64,000 bases of DNA from contig NC_068561.1 of the NCBI RefSeq assembly GCF_022201045.2, positions 13,169,001 through 13,233,000 of the forward strand, in the 5' to 3' direction. A model generated the notes under the pieces. It did not search any database. It was not told the DNA's origin and saw nothing but the letters and a program-made list of their open reading frames with translations. Shown piece after piece: positions 1 to 12,261 of this stretch (within the stretch, counting starts at the first letter, position 1; every line of letters starts with the position of its first letter). Both the position numbers and the translations under genes were made by a program. The DNA comes from Citrus sinensis (taxonomy: Eukaryota; Streptophyta; Magnoliopsida; Sapindales; Rutaceae).

Positions 1-677
1 ATTTAGCTATAAGGGAAATTTTTTTCTCTCAACTACAAATGGAAACATTAGAGAGAATAGAAAAGAATGGTTTGTTAAATTTTTATTAAAAGTATATTTT
101 TAATCATTCTTTGGTTGAATAGTAGATTTCTACTTATTTCATAATTGAAATTAAAGATTTTAAAATCTTTGTGTATTATAAGAGTACGTTTTCTCTTTCT
201 ATTAAGAATTGATTTAAAAATGACATTTTGAACTAGCCTTTAACTATATTACATCAAGGTAAAATTCTCGAATTGATCTCGGACTAGACTATAGTTTATC
301 GAGACATCTCTTAACAAATTTCTCATTCATCTATAAATTGAGTTTTGTAATCGATAATTAATTAATTAATTAAAACATCACACACAATAAAAAGAAGACT
401 ATTGATCTCAACCAAAGGCACTATCAAAACAAAATATAGAAGTGCATGCATATCTTTTCACCCAATATTTGTTTCATCACCATATTACCTCAAAAAAATA
501 TGTAAAAAATAAAAATATTAATAAAAATCATTAGATTAGATTAGATGGCCCGTCTAAAATTGTGGATGAATTAGGAGGCTTAACAAAACAGAATCTCTAA
601 AATAAATAAGCACAGATCACACTCCATTAGTACCGCCACCACTAATGAGAAGAAATGAAGAGTCAAAGATTAGCAAC
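1..677. other. AT-rich intergenic DNA, no gene seen
   Basis: No open frame with recognisable protein similarity and no obvious repeat structure apart from short GATTA-type simple sequence near 531-545. It ends at the target-site duplication of the hAT-like element that begins at 686. Confidence 0.6.
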
Positions 678-685
678 GGCAGACC

Positions 686-1034
686 TAGGGATGGTAATTT
701 TTTCCGATGGGATGGGATCCTGCGGGATCCCATCCTATTTGAGATGGGATTGAGACATATTTTTGTCCCATAAAAAAATTTAGGACGGAATTGAGACATT
801 TTTTTATCTCAATTACATATGCGGGACGAGAGTCTGATTGACAAATTCCGTTACATCCCGTCTCATTACCGATTAAAAATGAAAAATTTTCTAATTGGGA
901 TGGGATCCCGCAGGATCCCATCTCTTTTGGGACGGGATTGGGACATATTTTTGTCCAAAAAAAATATAAAGACGGGATTGGGAAATTTTTTCATTCCATT
1001 TGCATATATAGGATGGGACTGGGATTGGACCCTA
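686..1034. mobile_element. hAT-like non-autonomous element (349 bp)
   Basis: The element is flanked by an exact 8-bp direct repeat, GGCAGACC, at 678-685 and 1035-1042, the target-site duplication length of hAT transposons. It starts TAGGGATGG and ends GGACCCTA, so the inverted termini are short and partly decayed; TAGGGATG resembles Ac-type hAT ends. Inside are two copies of a GGGATCC-centred palindrome (about 709-736 and 900-925) and several GACGGGATTG-like units. It has no coding capacity. It lies about 100 bp upstream of the TATA box of the 5-phosphatase gene, so it is now part of that promoter region. Confidence 0.8.
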
Positions 1035-1132
1035 GGCAGACCCAATTTCCTAAAGTGACTAAAATACCCCCAGGTAAAAATCGTTTGACTTCAACACCCT
1101 CCCCCTTTCTCCGCTCTCTACTCCGACACTCG

Positions 1133-1140
1133 TATATAAA
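1133..1140 (+). promoter_or_regulatory. TATA box of the inositol 5-phosphatase gene
   Basis: TATATAAA preceded by a pyrimidine-rich stretch with CT repeats. It sits about 720 bp upstream of the inferred start codon, a distance taken up by a leader that appears to contain an intron. Transcription would be expected to start about 30 bp downstream. Confidence 0.55.
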
Positions 1141-1164
1141 TTTGAGAGCCACAGCTCCTTTTTG

Positions 1165-1853
1165 GTTTTACGAGGAACGCCCCCAAATCTTGTTCTCTCA
1201 TTCCCCCACTTCTCTTTCTCCTCGGTCAACCAAAAGCGCGCAAAACACAGTCGTTTCATTCAATCACTCACCGTGACCACCCACCAAACCAAAAAAGAAA
1301 TTTGTAAGTTTTTCGATAACTTAAGCATCTTGTTTATTTATCTCCAATTTAGCTAGCAATGTCTTCACAAATCATCATCAAGATCTCACTACTCAGCTGC
1401 TTCATCTTTCCAATTCAAATCTCCTGTTCCAAGTGCAGCCTCTTTTAATTTTCTTTATCTAAAAAGAAAACTTTTGAATCTTCGACGAAGATCTAAAAAA
1501 GTTCAAATCTTTTCATTTGTTTATAATACATGAACTTCTCTTCTCTGTAAAGTCTCACGAAGAATGAACCTGGCGTCTTCTTTATAATATTCAAATTTAA
1601 ACGTATTACTTCTTCGCTGTCTCCATTTCCCCTGCAACTAGTTGTTTTATAATACTCTTTGTACACGCCATTTTAACGTCCGTTTTGTTTTTTTTGACGA
1701 GGACTTTCAATTATTATTAAATCATTAAAATATACAAATATCCTCACAAATTGAACTAAACTATATATTCCGTTAAGAGATTCTAATTGGCTCTGCCGTC
1801 TTTTAATTGCCTTGATTCGCAGTGATCTTCGCTCTGGAAGATCGATAGCAAAT
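1165..1853 (+). other. 5' leader with intron, inositol 5-phosphatase gene
   Basis: Inferred leader. A first untranslated exon could end at 1303, before a GTAAGT donor at 1304. The intron would end at the AG at 1821-1822, and the second leader exon (1823-1856) ends with the start codon. These are sequence-based splice predictions without transcript support. Confidence 0.45.
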
Positions 1854-4684
1854 ATGGTACGTTAATGTTATTAACTCTTGCCCGGCATCTCGGCTGTTTA
1901 TCGGTTTCTTGTATTTCAAAGTATCAAGTCCCATTTTTTTTTTTTTTTTTTGGGTTTTTCAGTCTTCGTGGCCAAAAGTAGTGGCGAGAAAATGGCTCAA
2001 TATACAAAGCGGAGCAGACGAGTTCGACTCCGATTACGCAGTTAAAGGTAAAAAATTTAATTTCTTACGTATATCTCGGGTTTTAATTGTGCCATTATAT
2101 CGTTTGCGATATCGGATAATTACTGGGAGATCTTGTTTTTAATTTCTCTCTCTCTGACACTCAACAGGTAAAACTTGTGAGAGAAGAAACAGTTGCTCAG
2201 ACGACGATTACTACGTCCTCGTACGGGAAGGTTTCTCAGGTATTTCTATTTATTTATTTATATATCGATCCGAAACGACACTGTTTTGATTTCACTGTTT
2301 ATAATTGCGGTTCTCTCCGGTTACTGGGGGCCGGGGGACATCTCACAGCCGTGTGATTAGACGGCTTTGAGTTAACGATGGGACTTGTAAGAGTAAAACG
2401 TGAATGACCCAGCAGTGAATTCCTGGTTGGGTCCCGTTAGGATAGATTATTTGATTGCCACGTGGACGCCGGGAGACACGGGTACATCAAAACTAGGTTG
2501 ATGTTTTCCGTAGCATATAGGCATGTAGCCTTTTCATTGGCTTGCGAGTTTTTTATTATATTTTATATTTACTTTTTTTTTTTACCTAATTGGGAGTTTT
2601 ATTTCTTTTTCACTAAAGGCTGGTTGAAGGAAGCTGATGCGATTAGACAGTCAGCCATCGTCCCGGAGTCACCACCTGTCACCGATACCGTCAACCTCAA
2701 GTAAGTATTGGCGACTCCGTTTGTTGCACCCTTGAATTATTATTTATTATTATCTTTCTTGCTTAAAAGACACTTATACCCTTGTTAATTACAAATTACA
2801 TTTTGTTTATTATTATTTTTTTAAAATTTTCTATTATCATAATCATTTTTTAATCGCTCTTTTATTTAGTTTTAATGGAAAATTAAGTGTAACTATACTT
2901 AATAAATGCCTAAAAGTATTCTCAAAAGTAACGTCTTTTTCTCAATTTTTGATCTCAAATAATGCATACTGCATTCCCTATAAAGATTGGGTTGGTTTAA
3001 TTTGGATACTTGTAAATTAATTTTGTAGATAAAGAAAGAAAAAAAAAAGAGATTTGTTAAAACTAATTAAAGCAATTGGTTTCTTATGATTTGGGGTAAG
3101 GAGAAATAAAAAAATAACAATAATTGGGTTCTGTTTTGGACTTTACAGAACGTTCGTGGGGACATGGAATGTCGGAGGCAAGTCACCCCAGGAGGATTTG
3201 AACTTAAGAGATTGGCTAAAGTCAACTGCTCCGGCTGACATTTATGTTCTTGGGTAGGCGTTGCTTACATTACAAATTAGACCAATTTGCTTGATCTTCT
3301 TGTTTTGTATTGACAATTGATGGAATTTTCAAAGTAATGAGTGGTTTGGAGCCCTACTCTATCAATTTGTCAAACATCTGCTGTTCAAAAATTGGAATGA
3401 AAATGATCGGACGCACCGTTTTTTGTGCCACCTTATCATGCTTCCACAGCTCAACAATAATTTCCCCACCAGCACTCCACTTGCCCACCATTTGTTTTTC
3501 TTCATTTTTACCCCATCTTCATTCAATTCTTTTGGAAGTTTCATTATATATTATAATACTGTAATCCCTTCTATGCTGATTGATTTTGATAGTTTTACTT
3601 AATGTGTTATTTTTCGCATTAGGTTCCAAGAAATTGTCCCTCTAAATGCTGGCAACGTACTAGGGGCAGAGGACAATGGGCCGGCTGCCAAGTGGCTCTG
3701 TCTTATTCGTCAAGCTTTGAACGGCAATAAGACTGACCAAGAACTTTCTCAATATTACAACAATGCCACTTCACCACAGACTGACCAGGACCAGCAAGCT
3801 AGCTTGAAGCCCAGAATTAGCTTCTCTGACTTGCTATCATTGGAAGATGAACTTGGCCAAGAAGATTTTGAAAGATTGTTAAGTTTGCAATCAAGTTCAA
3901 ACTCTTCTGAAGAAGGCTCGCCTAGCTCAACATGCAAATCCGGCAGCCCTATGCGGCGTCGTTACTGCCTAGCAGCAAGCAAGCAAATGGTGGGGATTTT
4001 CTTGTGTATATGGGTTAGAGCAGATCTTTATAAACATATTAGCAACTTGAAGGTCTCATCTGTTGGCCGTGGCATTATGGGTTATCTTGGAAACAAGGTG
4101 AGTCCGTTGTTCTTCTGCTTGGTCATATAAAAATATCAGTGATAAAAAAATCATTCTTACAGATATTTTTGTTAACAGGGTTCAATATCAATTAGCATGA
4201 CATTGCACAACACAACTTTCTGCTTCGTCGGTACGCACTTGGCCTCCGGAGAGAAAGAAGGTGATGAGATCAGAAGGAATTCAGACGTTGCACAAATATT
4301 AAAGAGAACAAGGTTTTCTCATTCATATATAGATCCCGCACAGCCACTCCCCCCTGAAACCATATTGGAACATGAGTGAGTATACTTTTTTTCTTTTTAT
4401 TTGTTTCTCTATTAAATAATATTTTCATTTCCTTCTTTCGGCTAAAGACTATTTTCTTTTATCCTTTTTCCTTTTCAATTTAGTGTAATTTTTTGGCTCG
4501 GGGATTTGAATTATCGGCTTGCAAATGGCTATGGTGACACACATGAACAGCTAAAGAGAAATGACTGGCAGGCACTTCTAGAGAAAGATCAGGTAAGAGA
4601 CTAAATATGTGAATTAGCAAGTTATCACATTTTAATTGATTTTTGTTATGTTGTTGTATGATATTGCCCCAAGCAGTGTTGTGG

Positions 4685-4715
<31 letters not shown>

Positions 4716-5956
4716 GTTACACTTGAAAGGTCTAATGTTTATGTGTATTTTGTTTCTTGACAGTTACGGTTAGAGCAAAGAGCTGGTCGAGTATTTGAAG
4801 GCTGGGAGGAAGGGGATATATATTTTCCCCCAACATACAAATACATCACCAATTCTGACCATTATGTTGTTCAAACGTCTAAATCTAAAGAAAAACGACG
4901 CACTCCTGCCTGGTAAGATTTCAAATTTATCTGCTTCATCCTATCCAGCATCAATTTCAATTAATTAAATGGAGAATCGGAACTAATTTAATTCCAAGTT
5001 GGCGGAATCTAGAGGTTTATTAAGTCAGAAGCAAGATTTAAGCTGCCTTCATCATCTATTCTCTTTAAATAAATGTTTTACTTATTGTCTCTGCAACTTG
5101 TTAGTTGTCGGAAACTAACAATAAACTAATCTGTGTAATTTGTTCATTACTTGAACATGAACCTCTGATTGATAAGAAAATGTAAATTAAGGAAACCGTC
5201 ATTAATATAGTTTTATCATCTTCTAAGTCGTTGTGCTGGGGACACTGGGTATCAAATCAAAACAGTGGGAGCTGACTTGTGAATGGGATCACACAGTGTT
5301 TGCAAGACTTTCAAATGTTTTTTTAATGCCTCTTGTTTTCCATTTTTCAATGCCAAATTGATCAGCCACAATTATTGTCATAAAAGTAATCAATAATCAT
5401 GTGAATACTTTGTCTTAGTGACCATTTCCGACGGAGACCATGTGAAAAATATTATTAGGCAAACATCATCCATCAAGGTTTCACATTAATATAATTTCCT
5501 TAGTTGATTTATTTAAGTCGGCAAGTAAATGGATTTCCTTTCCTCCCACTAAAATATTATCTATTGCAACATGCACAAACCGACCATGTTTATTGTATAT
5601 GACTACACTTTGAATATGTGATTGCTTACAAAGATTTACAAGCTAATCTGCAACAACTTTTTGGACGCAATTGCAGGTGTGATCGAATACTGTGGAAAGG
5701 CGAAGGCCTTAAACAATTGTGTTATGTAAGAGGAGAATCAAGATTCTCAGACCACAGACCAGTTTATTCTTTCTTTTCCGTACAAGTAAACTCAGCAAAC
5801 AAGCCTAAGCCTCGCACCATTAACTCCAAATCCTGCCCGTTGAAAGTTTCAACAAACAGTGCCTTATCATCCTCATGCGTGGCCAAAGTCCAAGCAGAGG
5901 AACTCCTGATATTTCCCAGGCCACAAAGCTACATGGACAAAACACACAGTTTCTGA
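1854..5956 (+). CDS. type I inositol polyphosphate 5-phosphatase
   Basis: Ten exons join into a 518-residue protein: 1854-1856, 1963-2047, 2168-2239, 2619-2700, 3149-3253, 3623-4097, 4179-4375, 4484-4592, 4764-4912, 5677-5956. All introns are GT-AG and the frame stays open. The family removes the 5-phosphate from soluble inositol phosphates and phosphoinositides, ending IP3/PI(4,5)P2 signals. Family motifs are visible: TWNVGG (residues 86-91), [20 protein letters not shown] after it, WLGDLNYR (344-351), PAWCDRILW (424-432) and SDHRPV (450-455), with the metal-binding and catalytic Asn, Asp and His residues present. The tail VQAEELL is typical of plant members. The serine/acid-rich linker (about residues 130-200) is shorter than in the longest plant paralogues. 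The start codon is the last three bases of its exon; [14 protein letters not shown] matches the usual basic N-terminus. Which paralogue it is (CVP2-like or another) is unresolved. Confidence 0.93.
4688..4715. repeat. (TAA)n microsatellite in intron 8
   Basis: About nine tandem ATA/TAA units in the intron between exons 8 and 9 of the 5-phosphatase gene. Confidence 0.85.
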
Positions 5957-7132
5957 CGAGAGAATCCTCACAGTGCAATAGTGAAATTACAGCTGTGAGA
6001 TAGTCTGGTAACTCGGCACAAGCACCGAGATAAGCATTGTCCCTGCCTTTTTTTAGCTGTTTGGGACGGCATGTCTGGTGGGTAATGATTTTCATATTGG
6101 AAACATGTAGAGGCCTATTAGCTCAAGGCAATACTGTGATAGATCAGAAGGAGAGATATAATTAAACTTAAATGTGGGACTGGGGTGCATGCTTGCTCGT
6201 GGCACGCATGATGAAGATTGGGGTTGCTGTAAATATATGGGAAGTTAAGAGCATGATGATTGGATGAGTTGGTAATGGAGCAGGGGAGTGATTTATAAGC
6301 CAAAAAAGGACATTAAAGAAAGGAATGAATATAGAAGCGGCTGGATCACTGGGCACAGGTGTCACACGCATTTGCATTTTGGAACTAATCAAGTGTTGCT
6401 CAGTTCTGGTTAAGTGTAAGAGAATGTGATCCAGCTTTTTGCAGAGTTATTTTACTTTTTTTTCTTCCTTTTTTAACTTATTTTGTTTTTGGGTAGAGAA
6501 TTAGACAGAGACTTGATTGAAGGGGGGGAAGTGTAAAAATCAAAAAGGAGGATGGCTTTTATGTAAGAAAAGTTCTGTTGCAGAAAGAACTGGGATACAA
6601 AAGAGGGTGTCTAGAGGGAGCATAGATGTGAGTTGATGGAGCATTTGTTCCCTAAAGACTTGCCTCGTTTGTCAGTTTTGTTTGCTATTTCTGTATCTCA
6701 TCCATCATTGAAAAATTTTGCAATTTTCAAGTTTTCTCAGCGTGTTTGTCAATATATATCATTCAATTTGTCTTATTTTAAAAGCATAATAAATGAGTTA
6801 TCATGCATTAGACTTAATCAATAATGATACGTTCATAACAAGTAACACAAAAAATAGCATATACTCACTCGAATATAAAAAATAAGTTCATAACAATTTG
6901 TCTTATGTATTTTTGTATTAAATTTTATGTTTTTTTTTTTTTTGTAAATATAGCATTATTCGGACTTAATTTTATGTACACAAACTATAATAGCTAACCA
7001 CTAAATGTACACCATTCCCATAATGAATCCCTCAAATTCCTTCTGATTAGAATTCTCGCATGATCTGAATTTTTTCTGAATAAAATTCAATCAAGTAATA
7101 AATGGTTAATATATTAAAAAGAAAAAGATAGT
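5957..7132. other. 3' UTR of 5-phosphatase gene and intergenic DNA
   Basis: The first several hundred bases after the stop are less AT-rich and probably include the 3' UTR; an AATAAA-like signal occurs near 6789. Beyond about 6800 the sequence is AT-rich with no gene recognised. Confidence 0.5.
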
Positions 7133-7141
7133 TAAATTTTA

Positions 7142-7922
7142 GGAAAATTATCAGCCACATATCTTTAAATGACACTCGTATCAAACGTGTGTGAACACTT
7201 TTCAAGTATATCACTCGTATATCCTAAGTTGACAAAACACTTCGGCCGTCCACCAATCCATTAACTTCTGTTAGAAAGTTAACAGAATTATGGCAAATTG
7301 ACTATTTTGCTCTTGAAACTCAAAATGAGGTAAAAAGATAAATTTACCCAAAAAATTAACGTAAATTTTCAATACACAATTTTTTTATTTTTTTATTAAT
7401 AATACATTTTTTATTAAAAATGAATTATTAATGGTACATAATATTAACAATTATCTATAAAAAATATCCACATTATACCATAAAAAATTATTAACAACAT
7501 ATTATTTACAATTATACATATTATACCATAAAAATTTCCAGTTGGAGCTTGGAGAAGTAGATTTTCAAAAATTTAGGTTAAATTTTGGAGGAGTAGATTC
7601 GGTTGTAAAGTAGTTTTTTTTAGCAATTATTAACAATTATCTGATAAATGGGATGACATGTCATTTTTATTAATATCTATCATATGACATGTCATTTTTT
7701 AATAAGTAAATGGGATGACATGTCGTTTTTGTTAATCAAAATTTCGTTCATCTTAAAAGACTAGATTACCCTTATGATGTTAGCGTTTGCAAACGGAAGT
7801 TAACGGATTAGTGGACGACAAAAGTGTTTTGTCAACTTAGGGTAAACGAGTGATACACTTGAAAAGTGTTCATACACGTTTGATACGGGTGTCATTTAAG
7901 GATATATGACTGATAATTTCCC
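7142..7922. mobile_element. MULE-like non-autonomous element with long inverted repeats
   Basis: About 130 bp at each end are inverted copies: left begins GGAAAATTATCAG, and the reverse complement of the right end begins GGGAAATTATCAG, with good matching to about 7275 and 7790. Exact 9-bp direct repeats TAAATTTTA flank it (7133-7141 and 7923-7931). A 9-bp target duplication and long terminal inverted repeats are typical of Mutator-like elements. The interior is AT-rich and non-coding, with three copies of a GATGACATGTCATTTTT-like unit (about 7650-7730). Confidence 0.85.
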
Positions 7923-7931
7923 TAAATTTTA

Positions 7932-9165
7932 ATTATACACGCGCACTAAAGAACAAATAGCACAAGATATTTAAAAGCTCAAAAGTTATCTTAATCCAAT
8001 TCGTAAGCTCTAGTGGCTCGTTTACTTCTCCATAGGGCATGAATTGGAATAAGGTGAAATTAGAATAAATTGGAATCGGAATGAGAAATGAAAATCAAAA
8101 TAAATTATTCAATTGAGTTATAGAAATTAGAATCGGAATATGTTGTATTATCATAATGTGCTTACTTTATCTTAAAATCAAAATTGACCATTGCAAATCA
8201 TTAGAATATCCTTAATTGCAATTATGTATTTGTTCATTCACAAAATAAATAATAACTATTTTTAATATAGTTATTACCATTGTTATTACTGTTACAAATT
8301 ATTATATTAGTAAAATAATGACAATTATAATTATTATATTAATTATAATAATTATTACTATGATTATAATAATTATTACTATAATTATAATTATAAAGTA
8401 ATAGTAGTAATAATAATAATTGTTATTATTGTTGTTGTTGCTATCATCATCATCATCACGTTGTTATTATTATTATTTATTTATTTAAATGAAGTAAAAA
8501 AATTTAATTTTATTTAATGGTAAAAATGTCGATTCATTCTCCCTTCTTATTCTTCTATTTTTATTCTCACATCATAAAAAAATGAGTCTCATTCCTCATT
8601 TCATTTTTTTGGGCCCCACCCAAAATTTATTCCCATTCTTTCATGTTTTTTGGTAAGTTAACGATATTTATGAGTATGGAAATCATTTACATTCACTAAT
8701 CCAAAAGCAAAAGGTGAACACATCATAAATTTCATGTGAGGAGATATTCAGTTATTGCGCCTTAACCAAGGGGTATTTTTGGAGGGATCATCAGGTGCTA
8801 TTAGCGTCACACCTTAATTTGAAGCCCATGGTTAATATCTCTCTAAAGCCCATCATTTGTTTAACATCCATGAAGAGCGGCTGGTTATCTTTCCACCCCA
8901 CTTACCTTCTAATCAAACCCACTAATTAATACGTAATTTACAGTTAAGTTCGTATTGTTTGTCTAAATCAAATATGATATTCGTAGTTTGCAAAAGCAAT
9001 CGAAAAAATCCCCTCTAATTTCTCTTTTACAACTAAGGTCCATTGACTGTCAAGGCTGCCTTGAAGAAAACATTCAAATTATTTTGATATGAAATTAAGT
9101 TGACTATTTTATTCTTCTAATATACAAAGACATATAAAAAAATAAAGGTTAAATATTTTTTCTAG
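7932..9165. other. AT-rich intergenic DNA with possible degenerate MITE
   Basis: No gene seen. A stretch of about 8013-8665 has loosely inverted ends (CTCGTTTACTT near 8014; the complement of its far end reads TCGTTAACTTACC) and GGAATGAGAA-type motifs common in plant MITEs. No target duplication was found. Its centre, 8280-8480, is simple ATT/ATC/ATG-type repeat. Confidence 0.35.
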
Positions 9166-9430
9166 AGTCTTGTTTAATGTTGAGGTGTGGTAAATTTTAA
9201 ACTACAGTTACCATAGAAAAAAACTGAACCATAAATAAAATTAAGGTATTTGTGTAAATATAATTCTTAAACAGTAATTTTGATAAAATTAGTAAAGATA
9301 TAATAAATTTTCATCATACAAATGTAAAATCAAATCAACTTAATTACTAAACTACAACAGTTAATGTTTACCATATACTTTCTTACTGTAACTTCTAAAT
9401 TGTAGTTGTCTAATTTCATAAAAACACTAT
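9166..9430. mobile_element. Tourist-like MITE copy (family T1)
   Basis: Same organisation as the well-defined element at 28369-28640: a start resembling TTGTTTAATGTTGAGGTG, 'aaactacagttacc', an AT-rich middle with 'gtaaaatcaaatcaactt', then 'aaactacaacagttaatgtttacca' and 'ttgtagttgtctaattt'. The ends are too decayed to show a target duplication. Confidence 0.6.
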
Positions 9431-11038
9431 AGAAAATGGCCACAACATGAAGCTTTTGATAAGTTTTGAATCATAGTTTCAAATAAGCCTTGGCATTGTT
9501 TTGAAATTATGAAAATTATTCATTTGAGTTTTAAAATAGTTAGAATACCTCAGTTAATTTAAAAAGTTTTAATTTTCCCCTAATTTAAAAATTCAATTAT
9601 CTACAATTTATTAACCGTTTTGATTTCATAAAAGAGGATTAGTAATACCAAATGAATAACATAAATAAACAATATATATTTTTGGCTATAAATACAATAA
9701 AATAGGGGGAAATGACTAAAATTACAAATGATCTTCAATTTTTGGTTTTTCATAAAAAACATTTGGGCAATTATCCACCAATCATTCTTTTTTTCGCACA
9801 TTTTAAAAAAAATATATATATTTTTATACAACTCCATGTGAAGTTGTCATTATTTTTACTCGTCCATTGCCGTCTAAACTTTGTTAGAAATTTACTAACG
9901 TTAGAAGGTTAAAATTGTCATTTAATTTTAACAAATAAAAAAGACCCTAGATCAAATAAAAAAATTCAACACCACAAATTATCAAAATGAAAATCCTTTA
10001 ATTCAATTGAAAGAAAAATGCTCGACCTTAACCCTAACTCAAGAGCCACACACTACCAAAATCAAAATTAAATTTTATTTAATTTATAATCAAATAATAA
10101 TAAAAAGGTGCATGATTGGTGAACAATAAACAGTGGCAGTAACTTGGTGTGGTGAGGCACGATGGAGTGAATAATAGGAGTGCTGGATCTGATTGACCCC
10201 AGCATCTGATGGTGTGGTTTAATTCTAATTTTATTTTTTTATAAATAGTAATGAATAAATAATAAAATCTAAATTATAAAAAATTAAATATTAGTATAAA
10301 TAACAAATATTAAAATATTTATACAAATATACTATGAAATTTTCAAGCTCAACTAACAAATTGGAGTCCTAAATTACTATTTAATTAGGTTTTATTCAAA
10401 AGGGCTTGGCCCAAAATTTTTTATATTTATCTAATAAAACAAAAACTAAAGCAAAAGCTAAAGTTATAACATCCAAACTTTACTAGGATATCTTATCAAA
10501 TTTTACTTTTATTTAAATTTTTTATTTTAATAGATTAAATCAAATTTAGAAACTAAAAATGTATTAGTTATTTAGAAATTTTTCGAGGATTGGGGACCTT
10601 AGGGATTCATTTTTATTATTCGGAGAGAGAACGAAGATTCCTTTAAGAAATTCTTATGAGGATGGGGATATCAGTCCCCTCCCCTACCCTCCCCATTGCC
10701 ATCCCTAGTGGCGGGGTGCAATGTTGGCAGATTGTGATTGAAAAATCTTAAGAAGAGAAGAGGTTGCAATTTTTATTTGACTGAAAAGAGAAAATTTTTT
10801 CGAAAAGAAGAGATGAGACTACAATTTCTGTTGGAGAAAAAGAAGAGGCTAACCATCAAAAAGGAAAAAAAGAAGAAGAGGCTGAATTTGGTGTGGGCAA
10901 GCAAGAAAATTGGTTTTGTTTTGAATGAGATTGAAGATTATTAGCTTTGTGTCTTGTTGCTACTGATGCTTTTACTTTTTTTTTTTCCCTAGTGCTTTGC
11001 TTGAATTCTTTTAATTCTTTGGTTTAGTGTTTGGTTTT
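9431..11038. other. AT-rich intergenic DNA with an hAT-like terminus
   Basis: No gene recognised. A terminus-like sequence CCATTGCCATCCCTA ends at 10709, preceded by GGGGA/TCCCC-rich sequence from about 10560. It resembles the far end of an hAT-like element related to the one at 686-1034, but no partner terminus or duplication was found. Confidence 0.4.
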
Positions 11039-11046
11039 ATTTTGGT

Positions 11047-11803
11047 TAGGGGTGGACAAAAAAACCGTGGTCTTAAAAATACTGAACCGAACTGGCGGTT
11101 TTTTCTAATTCGGATTGGTTTTTATTTAAAAAAAAACCGAAATATCGGTTCGGTATTCGGTTCACTCAGCTGAACCGAAAAACCGAACCGAAAAATCGAA
11201 TTAATTTTAGATTTTATTCAAATCGACATGTGTTAAATTTTTTTTTATAGATCCAAATATTGAGTTGGAAAATGCCTAAAGTTGATGTTGATATTGATGA
11301 AGATGAAAGAATGTTGTTGGCGTTTGTTTTTAAATTTTCTTTTTATTTTGTGTTGTAAGTTGTAATTATTGTTATTTTTATTTGTCTTTACAACATTATG
11401 ATTATATTTTTGTAGATGGAGTATTGGAGTTTGGTTATGTATTTTGAAATTTTAATATTTCATATTTTGTGAGTACCTTATTAGTAGTTAGTAAGATATT
11501 AGTGATAAAATGTGTTTTGAATACTTTGTATTTATTGTTAATATTTTGTAATGAAATTAGGATGAACTAATTGTTGAAAAAAATTATTACATTCATGAGG
11601 CCCAATGAGCTAAAAATTTGAAATTTCAAAATAGACTTAATAGGCCCAGAACTGAAAAAACCGAACCGAACCGAACCGATCCGAAAAGATCTGTTTAAGT
11701 TCAGCTTTTATTGAGTTCGGTTTTTATTCAGTTCTTTTATAAAATAACCGATTTAAATCGGTTCTACTTAATTTTGATCCGAACCGAACCGTGCCCACCC
11801 CTA
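11047..11803. mobile_element. hAT-like non-autonomous element (757 bp)
   Basis: It starts TAGGGGTGGACAAA and ends GTGCCCACCCCTA, which are inverted termini. An exact 8-bp target duplication, ATTTTGGT, is present at 11039-11046 and 11804-11811. Subterminal regions are packed with direct and inverted copies of ACCGAACCG/CGGTTCGGT (11085-11190 and 11655-11790), as in transposase-binding arrays of plant hAT elements. The interior is non-coding. Confidence 0.85.
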
Positions 11804-11811
11804 ATTTTGGT

Positions 11812-12253
11812 TATTAGATTGAGTTTGGGATTAGGTTTGGGTTTTAATTCTTTTAATTATTTTTTGTTTTAATTTTGGTTATTTTGTTTCATTTTTTATT
11901 TAATAGCTAAATTGCAAAGAATAACCAAAGTCATCTAATTTTTTGGCTATTCAGTTAGGGTGAAATAGTAATTTTACATTAAAATGGTAAAATAATCATT
12001 CTATTGATACTCTGATAAATTCTCTCACGTAGTTTAGATGATAGTGAAATAATGATATATTTATAAGATTTGGATGACATTTTGCAAAGAAAAAAAACTG
12101 TTTATTTTTTAAGAAGCCGAAAAAAAAAAAGAGGTGCTTAGTGGATAATTGAATTTAATTTGGTGGCTTTCCCTTTTTGCCTTGTAACAATTGGAATAAA
12201 AAATCTTAGTGGATAATTGCTTTTTCTTTTTTCAAATTTCATCACTAAATTAA
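11812..12253. other. Intergenic spacer
   Basis: AT-rich DNA without a recognised gene between the hAT-like element and the foldback element. Confidence 0.5.
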
Positions 12254-12261
12254 TTATATAA

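Noticed and set aside
938..1276. 112-aa frame overlapping the 5-phosphatase promoter
   Set aside because: It spans the end of the hAT-like element, the TATA box and the leader. It lies in untranslated sequence and has no family similarity.
8280..8480. Possible CRISPR-like or satellite array
   Set aside because: Only irregular ATT/ATA/ATC simple sequence without fixed-length units; this is a plant nuclear genome.
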